DNA of 64,000 bases from OLB7 sp966250335 (GCA_966250335.1 CBINGZ010000018.1:1-64000); one strand, 5' to 3'. Shown: positions 43,530 to 52,659, numbered from the stretch's first letter. Made by a program: numbers and translations. Notes: generated by a model from the sequence alone, not told the origin.

Positions 43530-45665
43530 TTACTTCACCGCCATCTGTCCATCCTTCGTCAATCCCTTCTCCAGGAACGATATGAACTCCTCCCCGCTGA
43601 TCCGCGATTCGAATCCCTGGGCGGCGATCACGGAGTCTCCCGGCGTGATCAGGGCGTAGAAGGGAAGCTCGATCGTCTTGAAGCGGTCGATCAGCATCTT
43701 CTGGTTCTTCTTGTTGACCGGATCACGCTGGTCGGTGAAGAGCTGCACGCGGACGAACCCGTCCAGCTTCGACTTCACGTTGGTCAGCGTGAAAATGTTC
43801 TGCTCCATCCAGCGGCAGTTCGTGCAGAAGATCCCTGTGAAGTCCACGAAGAGAGGCTTGCCGGTCTTGCGGGCCTCGGCGAGCGCCTTCTCGTAGTCGT
43901 CGACGATCCAGCCGGCATGAGGGTCGGCTCCCTTCGGCCCTTCAGTCGTCCCCGGGGCCTTTCCCTGCTCCGTCACGACGGCCGAAGGTGTCGGCTCCTG
44001 GATCACCAGGGCCGAGAGGAGGGAAGTGTTCCCCTTCCCGGGATAGTTCTGCGGCGGCAGGAAGGGATCGACCTCACCCAGCCTTCCGCCGAAGAGCCCC
44101 GTCAGCAGCCAGAAGCCGAGCGAGAGGAACATCATCGAAAAGAGAAGCCGGACCGGCCCCACCTTCTCCACCGGAGAATCGTGCGTAAGCTGGAATCGTC
44201 CAAGCAGATAGACCGCGGCAATGATCGCGACCGCCACCCAGATCGCCAGGAAGAGCTCGCGCGTCAATATCCCGGTGCGATAGTAGATGTCGACGTTCGA
44301 GAGGAATTTCATCGCGAAGGCGATCTCCACGAATCCCATGATGACCTTGACCGAGTTCAGCCAGCCTCCCGACTTGGGGAGGGACTTCATCAGGAAGGGG
44401 AAGAGCGCCAGCAGGAAGAAGGGGAACGAGAAGACGAGGGCGAACGCGATCGATCCCATGAACGGCCGTAGAAGCTCCCCCTCCGATACCGATGTGAGGG
44501 CGGCTCCCACGAACGGAACCGTGCAGGTGAAGGAGGTGAGGCTGAAGACCACTCCCATCAGGATGATGCCGGTGACGCTGTCTCCCTTTTCGTTCGCCGC
44601 CTTGTTGAGACGGTTCAGGACCGATGTCGGAATCTGGATCTCGAACAGGCCGAAGAGGCTGAGCGCCAGCGCGATGAAGACGACGCCGATCAGGAGATTG
44701 GCGATCGGGTTCGTCGCCAGATCGTTCACACCGGTCGGTCCGAAGATCAGCGAGACGAGCAGCCCGATCAGACTGAACGTGAGGATGATGCCGAAGCCGT
44801 AGAGCGATGCGTCGCGGAAGCTTTTTCGTCTGGTCGTCTGGTTTCTCTTGGTGAAGAAGGAGACGGTGATCGGAATAAGGGGATAGACGCACGGTGTGAA
44901 CCAGGCCAGAAATCCGGCGCCGGCCGCCTGCAGCAGGTAGGCCAGCAGGCCGCCGTCGTCATCCTTCTCCTCCGTTCCGGCGCCGGCCGCCGCCGTCGCG
45001 TTCGTATCGGTTTCCTTCCCCGTGGTCGTTCCGGCCGTAGCCGCCGTGTCGGTCCCGGCGGGAGTCGCCGTCCGGGCAGCGGTGTCGACGGCGGCTGCCG
45101 TCCGACCGGCCGTGTCGGTCCCGGCGGTCGCCGGGGACTGCCCCGTGGTGTCGACGGCAGCCTGGCTCATATCCTCCTCGACCGTCACGTCGAAGGTGAA
45201 CTTCTCGTCGAGCGGCGGGATGCAGCGGGCGTCATCGCAGGTCATGTAGTAGAAGTTGACCCATGCGCGCGCCGTGCTCCCCGGCTTCGCCTTCTTGGAG
45301 ATCTTCACCGGGACCGTGAAGGTGACCCCCTTCTCCCAGTACTCGGTGGTATCCTCGAAGTTGATGTCGTAGCTGCGGTGCGGGGGACGATTGGCCTTGA
45401 TCCTCCCGGCCAGCGTCGCGATCTCCTTCCCTCCCACCGTCACCTCGGTCGGCGAGGCGCCGCCGGTCGTGAGCGAATAGATATGCGATTTGGGGACCAG
45501 TTTCACCTCCACCTTCACGTCGACGACGGCGCCGGGAATTCCCTTGACGACCGGGGTCACCAGCTTCCACCGGGCATGAGGGTTCGTTCCCTGGGCCAGA
45601 AGGGAGGCGGTGAACGCCACGGAGAAGAAGAGGAAGTAGGCAAGTCTGCTGAGGGAGTATCTCAT
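43530..45665 (-). CDS. dsbD: Thiol:disulfide interchange protein DsbD
   Basis: 711 residues from the ATG at 45665 (AGGAG upstream), which opens with a signal peptide (LAYFLFFSVAFTASLLAQG). It carries electrons from cytoplasmic thioredoxin across the inner membrane to periplasmic acceptors. Domain order is as in the family. The N-terminal DsbD-alpha domain has the redox pair in YYMTCDDARCIPPLDEKF. A Thr/Ala/Asp-rich linker (about 190-235) is followed by an eight-helix CcdA-like membrane domain with FTPCVYPLIPITVSFF and FTCTVPFVG. The C-terminal thioredoxin-like domain has FTGIFCTNCRWMEQNIF (CTNC). The linker is unusually long and low in complexity. The gene appears to be the last of a minus-strand run with ilvE. 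Confidence 0.95.
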   Translation of the reverse strand: MRYSLSRLAYFLFFSVAFTASLLAQGTNPHARWKLVTPVVKGIPGAVVDVKVEVKLVPKSHIYSLTTGGASPTEVTVGGKEIATLAGRIKANRPPHRSYDINFEDTTEYWEKGVTFTVPVKISKKAKPGSTARAWVNFYYMTCDDARCIPPLDEKFTFDVTVEEDMSQAAVDTTGQSPATAGTDTAGRTAAAVDTAARTATPAGTDTAATAGTTTGKETDTNATAAAGAGTEEKDDDGGLLAYLLQAAGAGFLAWFTPCVYPLIPITVSFFTKRNQTTRRKSFRDASLYGFGIILTFSLIGLLVSLIFGPTGVNDLATNPIANLLIGVVFIALALSLFGLFEIQIPTSVLNRLNKAANEKGDSVTGIILMGVVFSLTSFTCTVPFVGAALTSVSEGELLRPFMGSIAFALVFSFPFFLLALFPFLMKSLPKSGGWLNSVKVIMGFVEIAFAMKFLSNVDIYYRTGILTRELFLAIWVAVAIIAAVYLLGRFQLTHDSPVEKVGPVRLLFSMMFLSLGFWLLTGLFGGRLGEVDPFLPPQNYPGKGNTSLLSALVIQEPTPSAVVTEQGKAPGTTEGPKGADPHAGWIVDDYEKALAEARKTGKPLFVDFTGIFCTNCRWMEQNIFTLTNVKSKLDGFVRVQLFTDQRDPVNKKNQKMLIDRFKTIELPFYALITPGDSVIAAQGFESRISGEEFISFLEKGLTKDGQMAVK

Positions 45666-45848
45666 GAGCGCTTCTCCTGCACTGTGTGATCGCATCATTA
45701 TCGATCGAGGAACATCGGGTTCATCCCCTCAGCTGCTTCGTCCGCGGCCGGGGGGAAAAGGGAAGGAAATTAACGACATGAACCATGCCGTGAAAGGAGG
45801 GAAGACGTCCGTGGTGCCGATTCCGGCGGAGGGTCGTCCTGGTTCCCG

Positions 45849-46226
45849 TCAGGCGGTTTCCTTCAGGAAATGCCTGATGATGAGCATCGCGTCGGCAAGG
45901 GGGGCCGTCGAATAGAGCTGCCCCGACCCTATGCTGCGCGCGCCACCGAGGAGACGTTCCGCGGCCGATCGGATTTCATCCGGGAGGGAGGCATCGTGCA
46001 TCACCCCTCTCAGATTCGCCATCGCGTGGGTTCCGTAGTCGAGCGAGAGCGCCGGGGCGACCCTCTGCAGGAACGCCCCCACGGCGCGACGGGCGCAGAC
46101 GCGCGCCCGTCCTTCGTTGCCGATCACGGCGGCGGACCCGCCGGTCGTCAGCTCCTCGTTCGCCAGGGCCACTGCTCCGGCGAACCTGTGCGTATCTTCT
46201 ATCGATATGACGGCCCCGTCGGCCAA
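45849..46226 (-). CDS. Small hypothetical protein downstream of ilvE
   Basis: About 125 residues, rich in alanine and apparently all-helical (RFAGAVALANEELTTGG, ERLLGGARSIGSGQLYST, DAMLIIRHFLKETA). I recognise no family. The start is uncertain. A TTG at 46226, just past the ilvE stop, gives the form listed. An in-frame ATG at 46343 would overlap the end of ilvE by 115 bp, and its extra residues are Arg-rich and look like out-of-frame ilvE. The composition from VRLADGAVISIEDTHRF onward is that of a real protein, unlike the competing plus-strand frame, which is rich in His, Pro and Arg. Confidence 0.5.
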   Translation of the reverse strand: MADGAVISIEDTHRFAGAVALANEELTTGGSAAVIGNEGRARVCARRAVGAFLQRVAPALSLDYGTHAMANLRGVMHDASLPDEIRSAAERLLGGARSIGSGQLYSTAPLADAMLIIRHFLKETA

Positions 46227-46228
46227 CC

Positions 46229-47383
46229 TTACCGGAGTTTCGCGTCGTGTGCGGCGGAGACACCGGGAGCCTCTTCCCCCTTGCCGTTGGCGTGGTGCGC
46301 CGTGCCGTTGAGGGTCGGGAATTCCTCGACGCGGGTCATCCATCCGTGATCGTCGGCCGACTCGCCGTACATGATCGCGGTGATCGTGTCGTAGAGGCGG
46401 CGGCGGAGGGAATGCTCCGGCTCGACGATCTCCAGCGCGGTTCCCTTGTAGTTCAGTTCACCGATCGGGGAGATGGTGGCGGCCGTGCCGCTGCCGAAGA
46501 CCTCCTGAAGGGTCCCTCCCGCGTGATAGGTCGCGATTTCACCGATGCTGATCGACCGTTCCTCGATGGGAACTCCCCATTCCTGCGCAAGCTGCAGCAC
46601 GGTCCGCCGGGTGATGCCGTCGAGGATGGTGCCGTTGAGGGGGGGGGTGACCAGCGTTCCGTTGATGACGAAGAAAATGTTCATGGTGCCGACCTCCTCG
46701 ATGTACCGATGCTCCTTGGCATCGAGCCAGAGGACCTGGTCGAACCCGCGGTCGCGCGCCTCCTCGGCCGCCAGCAGCGAAGCCGCGTAGTTGGCCGCCG
46801 TCTTCGCCTCGCCGAGCCCTCCCTGGGTCGCGCGGGAGTAGGTCTCCTCCACATAGATCCTGGTAGGAGCCATTCCCTTGGAGTAGTAGCTGCCGACGGG
46901 AGAGGTGATGATATACATCAGGTAGTGGTCGGCCGGACGGACGCCGAGAACGTTGTCGGCGGCGATCAGGGTGGGGCGGATATAGAGGGCGGTGCCCCGC
47001 TGATCGGGAACCCAGCTCCTGTCCACATCGATCAGGCGGAGGATGGCGTGGGCAAGGTCGGTCGGGTCGAAGAGGGGCATTCCCAGGCGCTCGGCGCTCC
47101 GGACGAAGCGATCCATGTGATCGAGCAGGCGGAAGATGTTGACCGTGCCGTCATGCCAGCGGAACGCCTTCAGGCCTTCGAAGATCGTCTGTCCGTAATG
47201 GAGGGTCAGATTGGAGGGCTCGATCGGAAGGCGGCCGTACGGTTCTATCCGGGGATCGCGCCAGCCTTCACCGACCGAGAAATCCATCATGAACATGTGA
47301 TCGGCGAAGTACTTGCCAAAACCGAGCTTGGAGGGTTCAGGGCAGGGGCGTCGCTCGCCGGAGCGACGGACGGAGATCTTCAT
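46229..47383 (-). CDS. ilvE: Branched-chain amino acid aminotransferase
   Basis: 384 residues, fold type IV PLP enzyme of the longer group II (eukaryote/Bacteroidota-like) subfamily. It catalyses the last step of valine, leucine and isoleucine synthesis. Features: FGKYFADHMFMMDFSVGEGW, LTLHYGQTIFEGLKAFR, TALYIRPTLIAAD, and the PLP lysine in GGLGEAKTAANYAASLLA. Also present are VLWLDAKEHRYIEEVGTMNIFF, then ILDGITRRTVLQLAQEWG and the phosphate-binding SGTAATISPIGELNYKG. The C-terminal 45 residues extend beyond the usual family end and look unstructured. A divergent HAD gene lies 134 bp away on the other strand. Confidence 0.95.
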   Translation of the reverse strand: MKISVRRSGERRPCPEPSKLGFGKYFADHMFMMDFSVGEGWRDPRIEPYGRLPIEPSNLTLHYGQTIFEGLKAFRWHDGTVNIFRLLDHMDRFVRSAERLGMPLFDPTDLAHAILRLIDVDRSWVPDQRGTALYIRPTLIAADNVLGVRPADHYLMYIITSPVGSYYSKGMAPTRIYVEETYSRATQGGLGEAKTAANYAASLLAAEEARDRGFDQVLWLDAKEHRYIEEVGTMNIFFVINGTLVTPPLNGTILDGITRRTVLQLAQEWGVPIEERSISIGEIATYHAGGTLQEVFGSGTAATISPIGELNYKGTALEIVEPEHSLRRRLYDTITAIMYGESADDHGWMTRVEEFPTLNGTAHHANGKGEEAPGVSAAHDAKLR

Positions 47384-47430
47384 GACGGCTCCTGAATCGG
47401 AATGAGATTGGGCGCGGCCGGGAACCGGCC

Positions 47431-47463
47431 TTTGTAAATATAGGGATTCGGGCTGTAGTTTAC
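47431..47463 (+). promoter_or_regulatory. Candidate promoter of the HAD phosphatase gene
   Basis: TTTG (47431-47434) and TAGTTTAC (47456-47463, 7 of 8 to TAnnTTTG) are 21 nt apart, about 55 bp upstream of the start. Confidence 0.35.
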
Positions 47464-47517
47464 TCCCCGGCGCAGTTGCCGGAACATTACTTTACACAGC
47501 ACTCCAAATCGGCACGG

Positions 47518-48462
47518 ATGAGCATATCCTTTACCGAAAAACTGTTCGGCGCCTCACGGAAGACGGGGGAAGCGAGGCTGCGGAAAACCCGCCTGATCGC
47601 CTGCGATCTGGACGGCACCCTGCTGAACGGGGATGAGATGATCGGTCCCGTCGCGATGCGACGGATCGCCGACATCGAGGCGCTCGGAATCCCCTTCGTC
47701 ATGATCACGCGACGCCATCATCTGGCCGCCGAGCCGTACGCGGAGCTGCTGAAGATGACCACCCCGATCATCTCCCTCGACGGCTCGATGATCGCCCTCC
47801 CCTCCACCTGCGCGCCGATCTTCACGGTCTGCCCGGATCAGGAGTTCATGCGCGATATCGTCGACGAGATCGGCGGCACTCGCGGCGCCGACTTCTGCGC
47901 GGTCACCCCGGAGAAGTTCCATATCTCGAAGGACGATCTGGTGCTTCCGTCGCAGCATGTTCACTGGAACATCGACACCGTCCTCGCGTCGTCGGCCGGG
48001 GCCGAGGGGTGGGGGATCATCCTGGAGATCGTGGCGGTCGGATCGCTCCATGCGGTCAACAGCGTGCTGAAGTATATCGAGGAGAAGATGAGGAAGGAGG
48101 AGCTGAAGCTGCGGCTCTACGAGTCGCGCAGCAACCGCGATGTCTGGTTCCTGGAGATCCGGCCGACCGAGGCGGGGAAGCGCGGGGCGCTGGAATGGTA
48201 CACGGCGGAGCTCGGAATATCGATGAAGGAGGTGGTGGGGATCGGGGACTACCGGAACGACCTGGAGTTCTGCGAGCGATCCGGCTACGTCGTCGCCATG
48301 CAGAACGCCGTCCCCGAACTGAAGAAGATCGCCGATTTCATCACGACCCGGACCTGTCTTGAGGATGGGGTCGAGGAGTTCCTCGGGCATTTCCTGACCG
48401 TCCGCGGCGTTGAGACGATGGAGACTCCCGAAGCAAGATCGGGGAGAGCCAGATCGCGATAA
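47518..48462 (+). CDS. HAD-superfamily (Cof-like) phosphatase
   Basis: 314 residues from the ATG at 47518; an upstream TTG in frame would add 14 residues with no family value. Cof-type IIB HAD hydrolase. Motif I is LIACDLDGTLLNGDEMI, with the nucleophile Asp and acid/base Asp in DLDGT. Motif II is FVMITRRHHLAAEPYAELL and motif IV is VVGIGDYRNDLEFCERSG. The cap domain occupies the middle. Members dephosphorylate sugar phosphates, FMN or similar; the substrate cannot be called. In motif IV the usual GDxxND is present as GDYRND. In motif II the Thr before Arg-Arg is retained. Confidence 0.9.
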   Translation: MSISFTEKLFGASRKTGEARLRKTRLIACDLDGTLLNGDEMIGPVAMRRIADIEALGIPFVMITRRHHLAAEPYAELLKMTTPIISLDGSMIALPSTCAPIFTVCPDQEFMRDIVDEIGGTRGADFCAVTPEKFHISKDDLVLPSQHVHWNIDTVLASSAGAEGWGIILEIVAVGSLHAVNSVLKYIEEKMRKEELKLRLYESRSNRDVWFLEIRPTEAGKRGALEWYTAELGISMKEVVGIGDYRNDLEFCERSGYVVAMQNAVPELKKIADFITTRTCLEDGVEEFLGHFLTVRGVETMETPEARSGRARSR

Positions 48463-48582
48463 GGATCGTTCCCCAGGCGCCGGCGAAATATCGGGAGTCC
48501 CCCGGCGTCGGTGATACAGGCCCCCGCTCATGCGCGGTCCGTCCCGCCGAATTCCTCCGTAGCGCCCCGCGGTTTCTTTCCG

Positions 48583-48614
48583 TACGTTAGCATGAACATA
48601 CGTTAGCATGAACA
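48583..48614 (+). repeat. 16-bp tandem duplication upstream of the 7TM-HD gene
   Basis: TACGTTAGCATGAACA occurs twice back to back (48583-48598, 48599-48614), 12 bp before the start codon. Each copy begins with TACGTTAG, 7 of 8 to the Bacteroidota -7 element TAnnTTTG, so the duplication may double the promoter. Confidence 0.6.
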
Positions 48615-48625
48615 ATCGATAGAGC

Positions 48626-50944
48626 ATGTCCGAGCATCAACGAAAAACGCTCTTCCACGTCCGCCGGCAGACCGACGACAGGGATGAGCTCCAGAAGGAT
48701 CGGCGCAATCTGCGCTGGAACGCCAACGTGCGGTACGGAATGCTCGCCGTCACCACCGTCATCCTCACCCTTCTCTTTCCCCACTCCTCCTTCATCCAGG
48801 ATCGTTTCGAGGTGGGATCGATCTGGACGGGGGATACGGTCCGCGCTCCCTTCGCCTTCCCTCTCTACAAGGATGAGGCGAGCTATCAGCGCGATGTGAG
48901 GCGCGCCGGCGACAGCGTCGTGGCGGTCTACGTCCCGACCAGGATGACGGCGCAGAGGATGGAGGATACCCTCAAGTCGGTGGCGCAGGCGATCGCCGTC
49001 AGCGAGACCCCGCCGCCGTTCCTTTCGGACAAGGCGAAGGCGTTCGTGACCGTGATCCCGGAGGGGGAGCAGAGAGTCTCGAAGATGCTGGAGATCGCCG
49101 AGGCGCTCGCCACTTCCCTCAGCGGACCGTACGGCTCCGGGGTGATCAACAGGAGCAAGTCGACCATCACCCATGAGAATATCGCGATACGTCGCAACGA
49201 CGTCTACGAGGAGATGGTCCCGATCAGCGCGCTCTACGACAGTCTGGGGGTGCTTCAGACGGTGGAGGCGACGGTCTCGCGCATCCTGAACCCGGAGGAG
49301 GCGGCGTTCGCCGTGGAGCTCTTCCAGACCCATTTCATGCCGACCTTCCAGTACCGGAAGGATCTTACCGAGAGCGCCAGGGCCAACGCCGTCGCCAGCG
49401 TCCCGAAAACGCAGGGGATCGTGACCGAGGGGGAGGTGATCGTGGCGACGGGGCAGCGGATCTCCGAGGCGATCCAGGTGAAGCTGGAGAGCCTGGAGCG
49501 CTCCCGCCAGCTTCACGACGTGGATGAGCAGCCGTGGCGGCAGATGCTGGGGAATCTTCTGCATGTGATCGTGCTGCTGGGGCTGACGGGACTCTACTTC
49601 TACAACTTCCGTCAGAGGATCTTCCACGATAATCTCCAGCTCGGGATCATCCTGGTGGCGGTGATCGTGGTGGGGGTGATGGCGTTCGTCACCATGATGA
49701 TCCAGAGCCCGCTCCCGATCGAGTTCCTGATCATGATCCCCTTCCTCTCCACCCTTCTCTCGATCCTCTACGATTCCAGGACCGCGTTCTACATGACGGT
49801 GATGGCCTGCTTCATCATCGCGGGGATACGGGGGACCGATTACATGATCGTCTTCGCCAGCCTGACGGCCGGGGTGCTGGCGATCTATACCGTACGCGAT
49901 ATCAGGAACCGGACGCAGCTCTTCCGCTCGATGGGCTTCTCCATGCTCGGGTTCACCATGGCGATCCTGGCGCTCGGGCTGGAACGGGGGGATTCCCTCT
50001 CCAGCATCGGACTCCGTCTCGGCTTCGCCGCCATCAACTCGCTCGTCTCGCCGGTGCTCACGTTCGGCGCCCTCCTTCTGATCGAGAATCTCTTCGAGGT
50101 GGCGACCGATCTGAAGCTGCTGGAGTACGACAATCTGAACCATCCGCTTCTCCGCGCCCTGGCCGACAAGGCCCCCGGCACCTACCAGCATACCTTGACG
50201 ATCGCCCGTCTCGCCGAGAGCGCGGCGTCGGCGATCGGGGCCAACCCGCTGCTGGCGAAGGTGGGGTCGTATTATCACGACGTCGGAAAGATCGCGAAGG
50301 CGGAGTATTTCGTCGAGAACCAGATGCAGATGGGGAACAAGCACGACAGGATCAAGCCGGAGATGTCCGCCAGGATCATCCGGAACCACGTGCTGGACGG
50401 GATGGAACTGGCGCGCCAGTACAAGCTGCCGCAGAGGATCATCGACTTCATCCCGATGCATCACGGCACGACCATGATCCAGTACTTTCTGGACAAGGCG
50501 CGCGAGACCAACCCGGAGGTGAACGAGAACGATTTCCGCTACCCCGGCCCGCTGCCGTACTCGCGCGAGACGGCGATCGTGATGCTTGCCGATGCGGTGG
50601 AGGCGACCACCCGGGCGCTTCCGAACCCGACGCCGAAGGCGATCGAGGAGACGATCGACCGCGCCATCAAGAAGAGGTTTTCCGAGGGGCAGCTCGATCA
50701 TTGCGATCTGACCCTTGCCGATCTGAACAAGATCAAGAACGCCTTCCTGCGGAACCTGATCGGCATGAGCCATCCGCGCATCCAGTACAAGTCGGACGCC
50801 CCGCCCCCTTCCGCCGCGCCGAAGGAGAAGGATGGCGACGGATCGAAGCGCTCCCGGCAGGAGCCGATGATCCCCTATATCGACGACGCCTTCGGCAACA
50901 TCGACGCCGAGTTCCCCTCGGTCCGTCCGGCAGAGAAGAAATGA
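48626..50944 (+). CDS. pgpH: 7TM-HD family membrane phosphodiesterase (PgpH-like)
   Basis: 772 residues. One N-terminal membrane segment (YGMLAVTTVILTLLF) is followed by an extracytoplasmic domain (about 70-300) with VGSIWTGDTVRAPFAFPLYKD. About seven membrane helices follow (from LLHVIVLLGLTGLYFY), then a cytoplasmic HD domain: LADKAPGTYQHTLTIARLAESAA, KVGSYYHDVGKIAKAEYFVENQM, IIDFIPMHHGTTMIQYF, and PYSRETAIVMLADAVEATTR. In Firmicutes PgpH hydrolyses cyclic di-AMP. Cyclic-di-AMP turnover linked to envelope or osmotic control is the likely role here, by homology only. Its stop overlaps the xerD start (ATGA). No diadenylate cyclase gene is adjacent. Confidence 0.9.
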   Translation: MSEHQRKTLFHVRRQTDDRDELQKDRRNLRWNANVRYGMLAVTTVILTLLFPHSSFIQDRFEVGSIWTGDTVRAPFAFPLYKDEASYQRDVRRAGDSVVAVYVPTRMTAQRMEDTLKSVAQAIAVSETPPPFLSDKAKAFVTVIPEGEQRVSKMLEIAEALATSLSGPYGSGVINRSKSTITHENIAIRRNDVYEEMVPISALYDSLGVLQTVEATVSRILNPEEAAFAVELFQTHFMPTFQYRKDLTESARANAVASVPKTQGIVTEGEVIVATGQRISEAIQVKLESLERSRQLHDVDEQPWRQMLGNLLHVIVLLGLTGLYFYNFRQRIFHDNLQLGIILVAVIVVGVMAFVTMMIQSPLPIEFLIMIPFLSTLLSILYDSRTAFYMTVMACFIIAGIRGTDYMIVFASLTAGVLAIYTVRDIRNRTQLFRSMGFSMLGFTMAILALGLERGDSLSSIGLRLGFAAINSLVSPVLTFGALLLIENLFEVATDLKLLEYDNLNHPLLRALADKAPGTYQHTLTIARLAESAASAIGANPLLAKVGSYYHDVGKIAKAEYFVENQMQMGNKHDRIKPEMSARIIRNHVLDGMELARQYKLPQRIIDFIPMHHGTTMIQYFLDKARETNPEVNENDFRYPGPLPYSRETAIVMLADAVEATTRALPNPTPKAIEETIDRAIKKRFSEGQLDHCDLTLADLNKIKNAFLRNLIGMSHPRIQYKSDAPPPSAAPKEKDGDGSKRSRQEPMIPYIDDAFGNIDAEFPSVRPAEKK

Positions 50945-51900
50945 GGGGAGCGGAGGCTGTGACGAAAGAGGGTGCGACGGGAGAGATCCCGCGTGCGCTC
51001 ACGCTGCTGCTGGAGCGGTATCACGACTTCCTGCTGCTGGAGAAGGGCTCGGCCGACAACACTCTTGCCGCCTACGGGATCGACCTGAAACGCTACCTGG
51101 AGCATCTTGCGACGCAGGGGATCGCGGCGATCGACGCCGTGGAGAGCGCGCATATCCGGGGCTACGTGGCCGGGCTGACCGGGATCGGCCTTGCGCCCGG
51201 GTCCGTCGCCAGGGCGATCTCGGCGGTGCGCGGGCTGCACAAGTTCGCGATGATCGAGGGGGAGACGGCCAGGGACCCCGCGGAGATCATCGAGCCGCCG
51301 AAACGGCGGCGTCCCCTTCCGGATGTTCTTTCGCTTCCGCAGGTGGAGGCGATTCTGGGGGCTCCCGACGTCTCCGATCCGGCATCTCCCTATCCGATCC
51401 GCGACAGGGCGATGCTGGAGACGCTCTACGCCACCGGCGCGCGGGTCAGCGAGCTGCGGGAACTGCGGACCTCGCAGCTTCTGTTTGAATACGACCTGAT
51501 CCGTGTGATAGGGAAGGGGAACAAGGAACGACTGGTGCCGATCGGGAAGATCGCGCAGGGATGGATCGAGCGGTACCGCGCGCAGGCGAGGCCGATGCTG
51601 GCCGCGAAGGGAAAGGGGACGAACGACATTCTCTTCCTGAACTCGCGCGGCGGGACCCTCAGCAGGAACGCCGTCTGGGAGATCACCAGAAAGTATGCGC
51701 TCGCGGCGGGGGTGACCGCCGATGTCCATCCTCATACGTTCCGTCATTCGTTCGCTACCCATCTGCTGGAAGGAGGGGCTGATCTGCGCGCCGTCCAGGA
51801 GATGCTGGGGCACGAGGATATCACCACCACCCAGATCTACACCCATGTGGACCGCGAGTATCTGCGCGAGGTTCACCGCACGTATCATCCGCGGGGATAG
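50941..51900 (+). CDS. xerD: Site-specific tyrosine recombinase XerD
   Basis: 319 residues from the ATG at 50941, which overlaps the stop of the upstream gene by 4 bp. The N-terminal core-binding SAM-like domain has LLERYHDFLLLEKGSADNTLAAYGIDL and RAISAVRGLHKF. The catalytic domain has the full set: Arg in LYATGARVSELREL, Lys region GKGNKERLVPIG, His and Arg in HPHTFRHSFATHLLEGGADLR, His in QEMLGHEDITTTQ and the Tyr nucleophile in QIYTHVDREYL. It resolves chromosome dimers at dif with a XerC partner encoded elsewhere. No integron or mobile-element context is visible, so a housekeeping role is likely. XerC cannot be fully excluded. Confidence 0.93.
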   Translation: MRGAEAVTKEGATGEIPRALTLLLERYHDFLLLEKGSADNTLAAYGIDLKRYLEHLATQGIAAIDAVESAHIRGYVAGLTGIGLAPGSVARAISAVRGLHKFAMIEGETARDPAEIIEPPKRRRPLPDVLSLPQVEAILGAPDVSDPASPYPIRDRAMLETLYATGARVSELRELRTSQLLFEYDLIRVIGKGNKERLVPIGKIAQGWIERYRAQARPMLAAKGKGTNDILFLNSRGGTLSRNAVWEITRKYALAAGVTADVHPHTFRHSFATHLLEGGADLRAVQEMLGHEDITTTQIYTHVDREYLREVHRTYHPRG

Positions 51901-52019
51901 GAGACGGAAAATATTCCTGTCGACTTCATGGCAAAACGTAAATCCGGTTTCTTCTTCCTTCCCGCAATGGTTAAGTTGAGCCCCCCGACGGACAGCGCAA
52001 ATTTTCGTAAAGGTGAAAC

Positions 52020-52637
52020 GTGGCGAGACGATATATCTCCAATAAGAACGAGTCGGTGAGGATGTTCGAGAGCGACTTCATGGAGTTTTTCTCGCATGTC
52101 CATCCCGCCACTCCGCTTCTGCTCTATATCCCGTTGATAACGTACCTGATCTACGTATCGATCGCCGATATTCATCTCCCGGTCGCCCTCGTGGTGGGAC
52201 TCTTCTTCTCCGGTGTTCTCTACTGGACGCTGGTGGAATATCTGCTCCATCGCTTCGTGTTCCATTACGAACCGAAGACCGTCTGGGGAAAGCGGTTCCA
52301 TTTCATCATGCACGGCGTCCATCACGATTATCCGAACGACGCCACCCGGCTGGTGATGCCCCCCAGCGTGAGCCTTCCGCTCGCCGTCTTCTTCTACTAC
52401 ATGACGGTTGCGATCTTCGGTGACGAATACGGCGTTCCGACGTTCGCCGGGTTCGTGTTCGGATATGTCTGCTACGATACGATCCATTATGCCACCCATC
52501 ATATCTCTCTGAAGGGAAGGATCGGATCATGGCTGAAGCAGCACCATCTGCGGCATCATTACCGCGACGACCATACCGGCTACGGCGTCAGTTCGCCCCT
52601 GTGGGATTACGTGTTCGGCACCAGGTCGACGAAGTAG
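52020..52637 (+). CDS. Fatty acid hydroxylase (sterol desaturase superfamily)
   Basis: 205 residues, integral membrane di-iron enzyme. Start GTG at 52020 with AAAGGTG upstream. Four membrane segments (LLLYIPLITYLIYVSI, VALVVGLFFSGVLYW and two more) surround the histidine boxes: HRFVFH (HX4H), HGVHHDYPND (HXXHH), HYATHH, and HHLRHHYRDDHTGYG. The arrangement with YGVSSPLWDYVFGT at the end is that of fatty acid 2-hydroxylases acting on sphingolipid or free fatty acyl chains. It therefore probably makes 2-hydroxy fatty acids for envelope lipids; substrate not provable. It is isolated between xerD and a convergent lipoprotein gene. Confidence 0.9.
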   Translation: MARRYISNKNESVRMFESDFMEFFSHVHPATPLLLYIPLITYLIYVSIADIHLPVALVVGLFFSGVLYWTLVEYLLHRFVFHYEPKTVWGKRFHFIMHGVHHDYPNDATRLVMPPSVSLPLAVFFYYMTVAIFGDEYGVPTFAGFVFGYVCYDTIHYATHHISLKGRIGSWLKQHHLRHHYRDDHTGYGVSSPLWDYVFGTRSTK

Positions 52638-52638
52638 A

Positions 52639-52659
52639 GGCGCCGGCCCGCCCGGCGCC
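52639..52659. terminator. GC-rich hairpin between convergent genes
   Basis: GGCGCCGG (52639-52646) and CCGGCGCC (52652-52659) form an 8-bp stem with a 5-nt loop just after the fatty acid hydroxylase stop. There is no T-run on either side, so termination is possible but not certain. Confidence 0.45.

Noticed and set aside
43600..43640. GATTCGAATCC sequence resembling a tRNA T-arm
   Set aside because: It lies inside dsbD, and no cloverleaf or acceptor stem can be formed around it.
50941..51900. xerD as an integrase marking a mobile island or integron
   Set aside because: It overlaps a housekeeping gene, shows full Xer motifs, and there are no att-like repeats, tRNA genes or cassette sites nearby.
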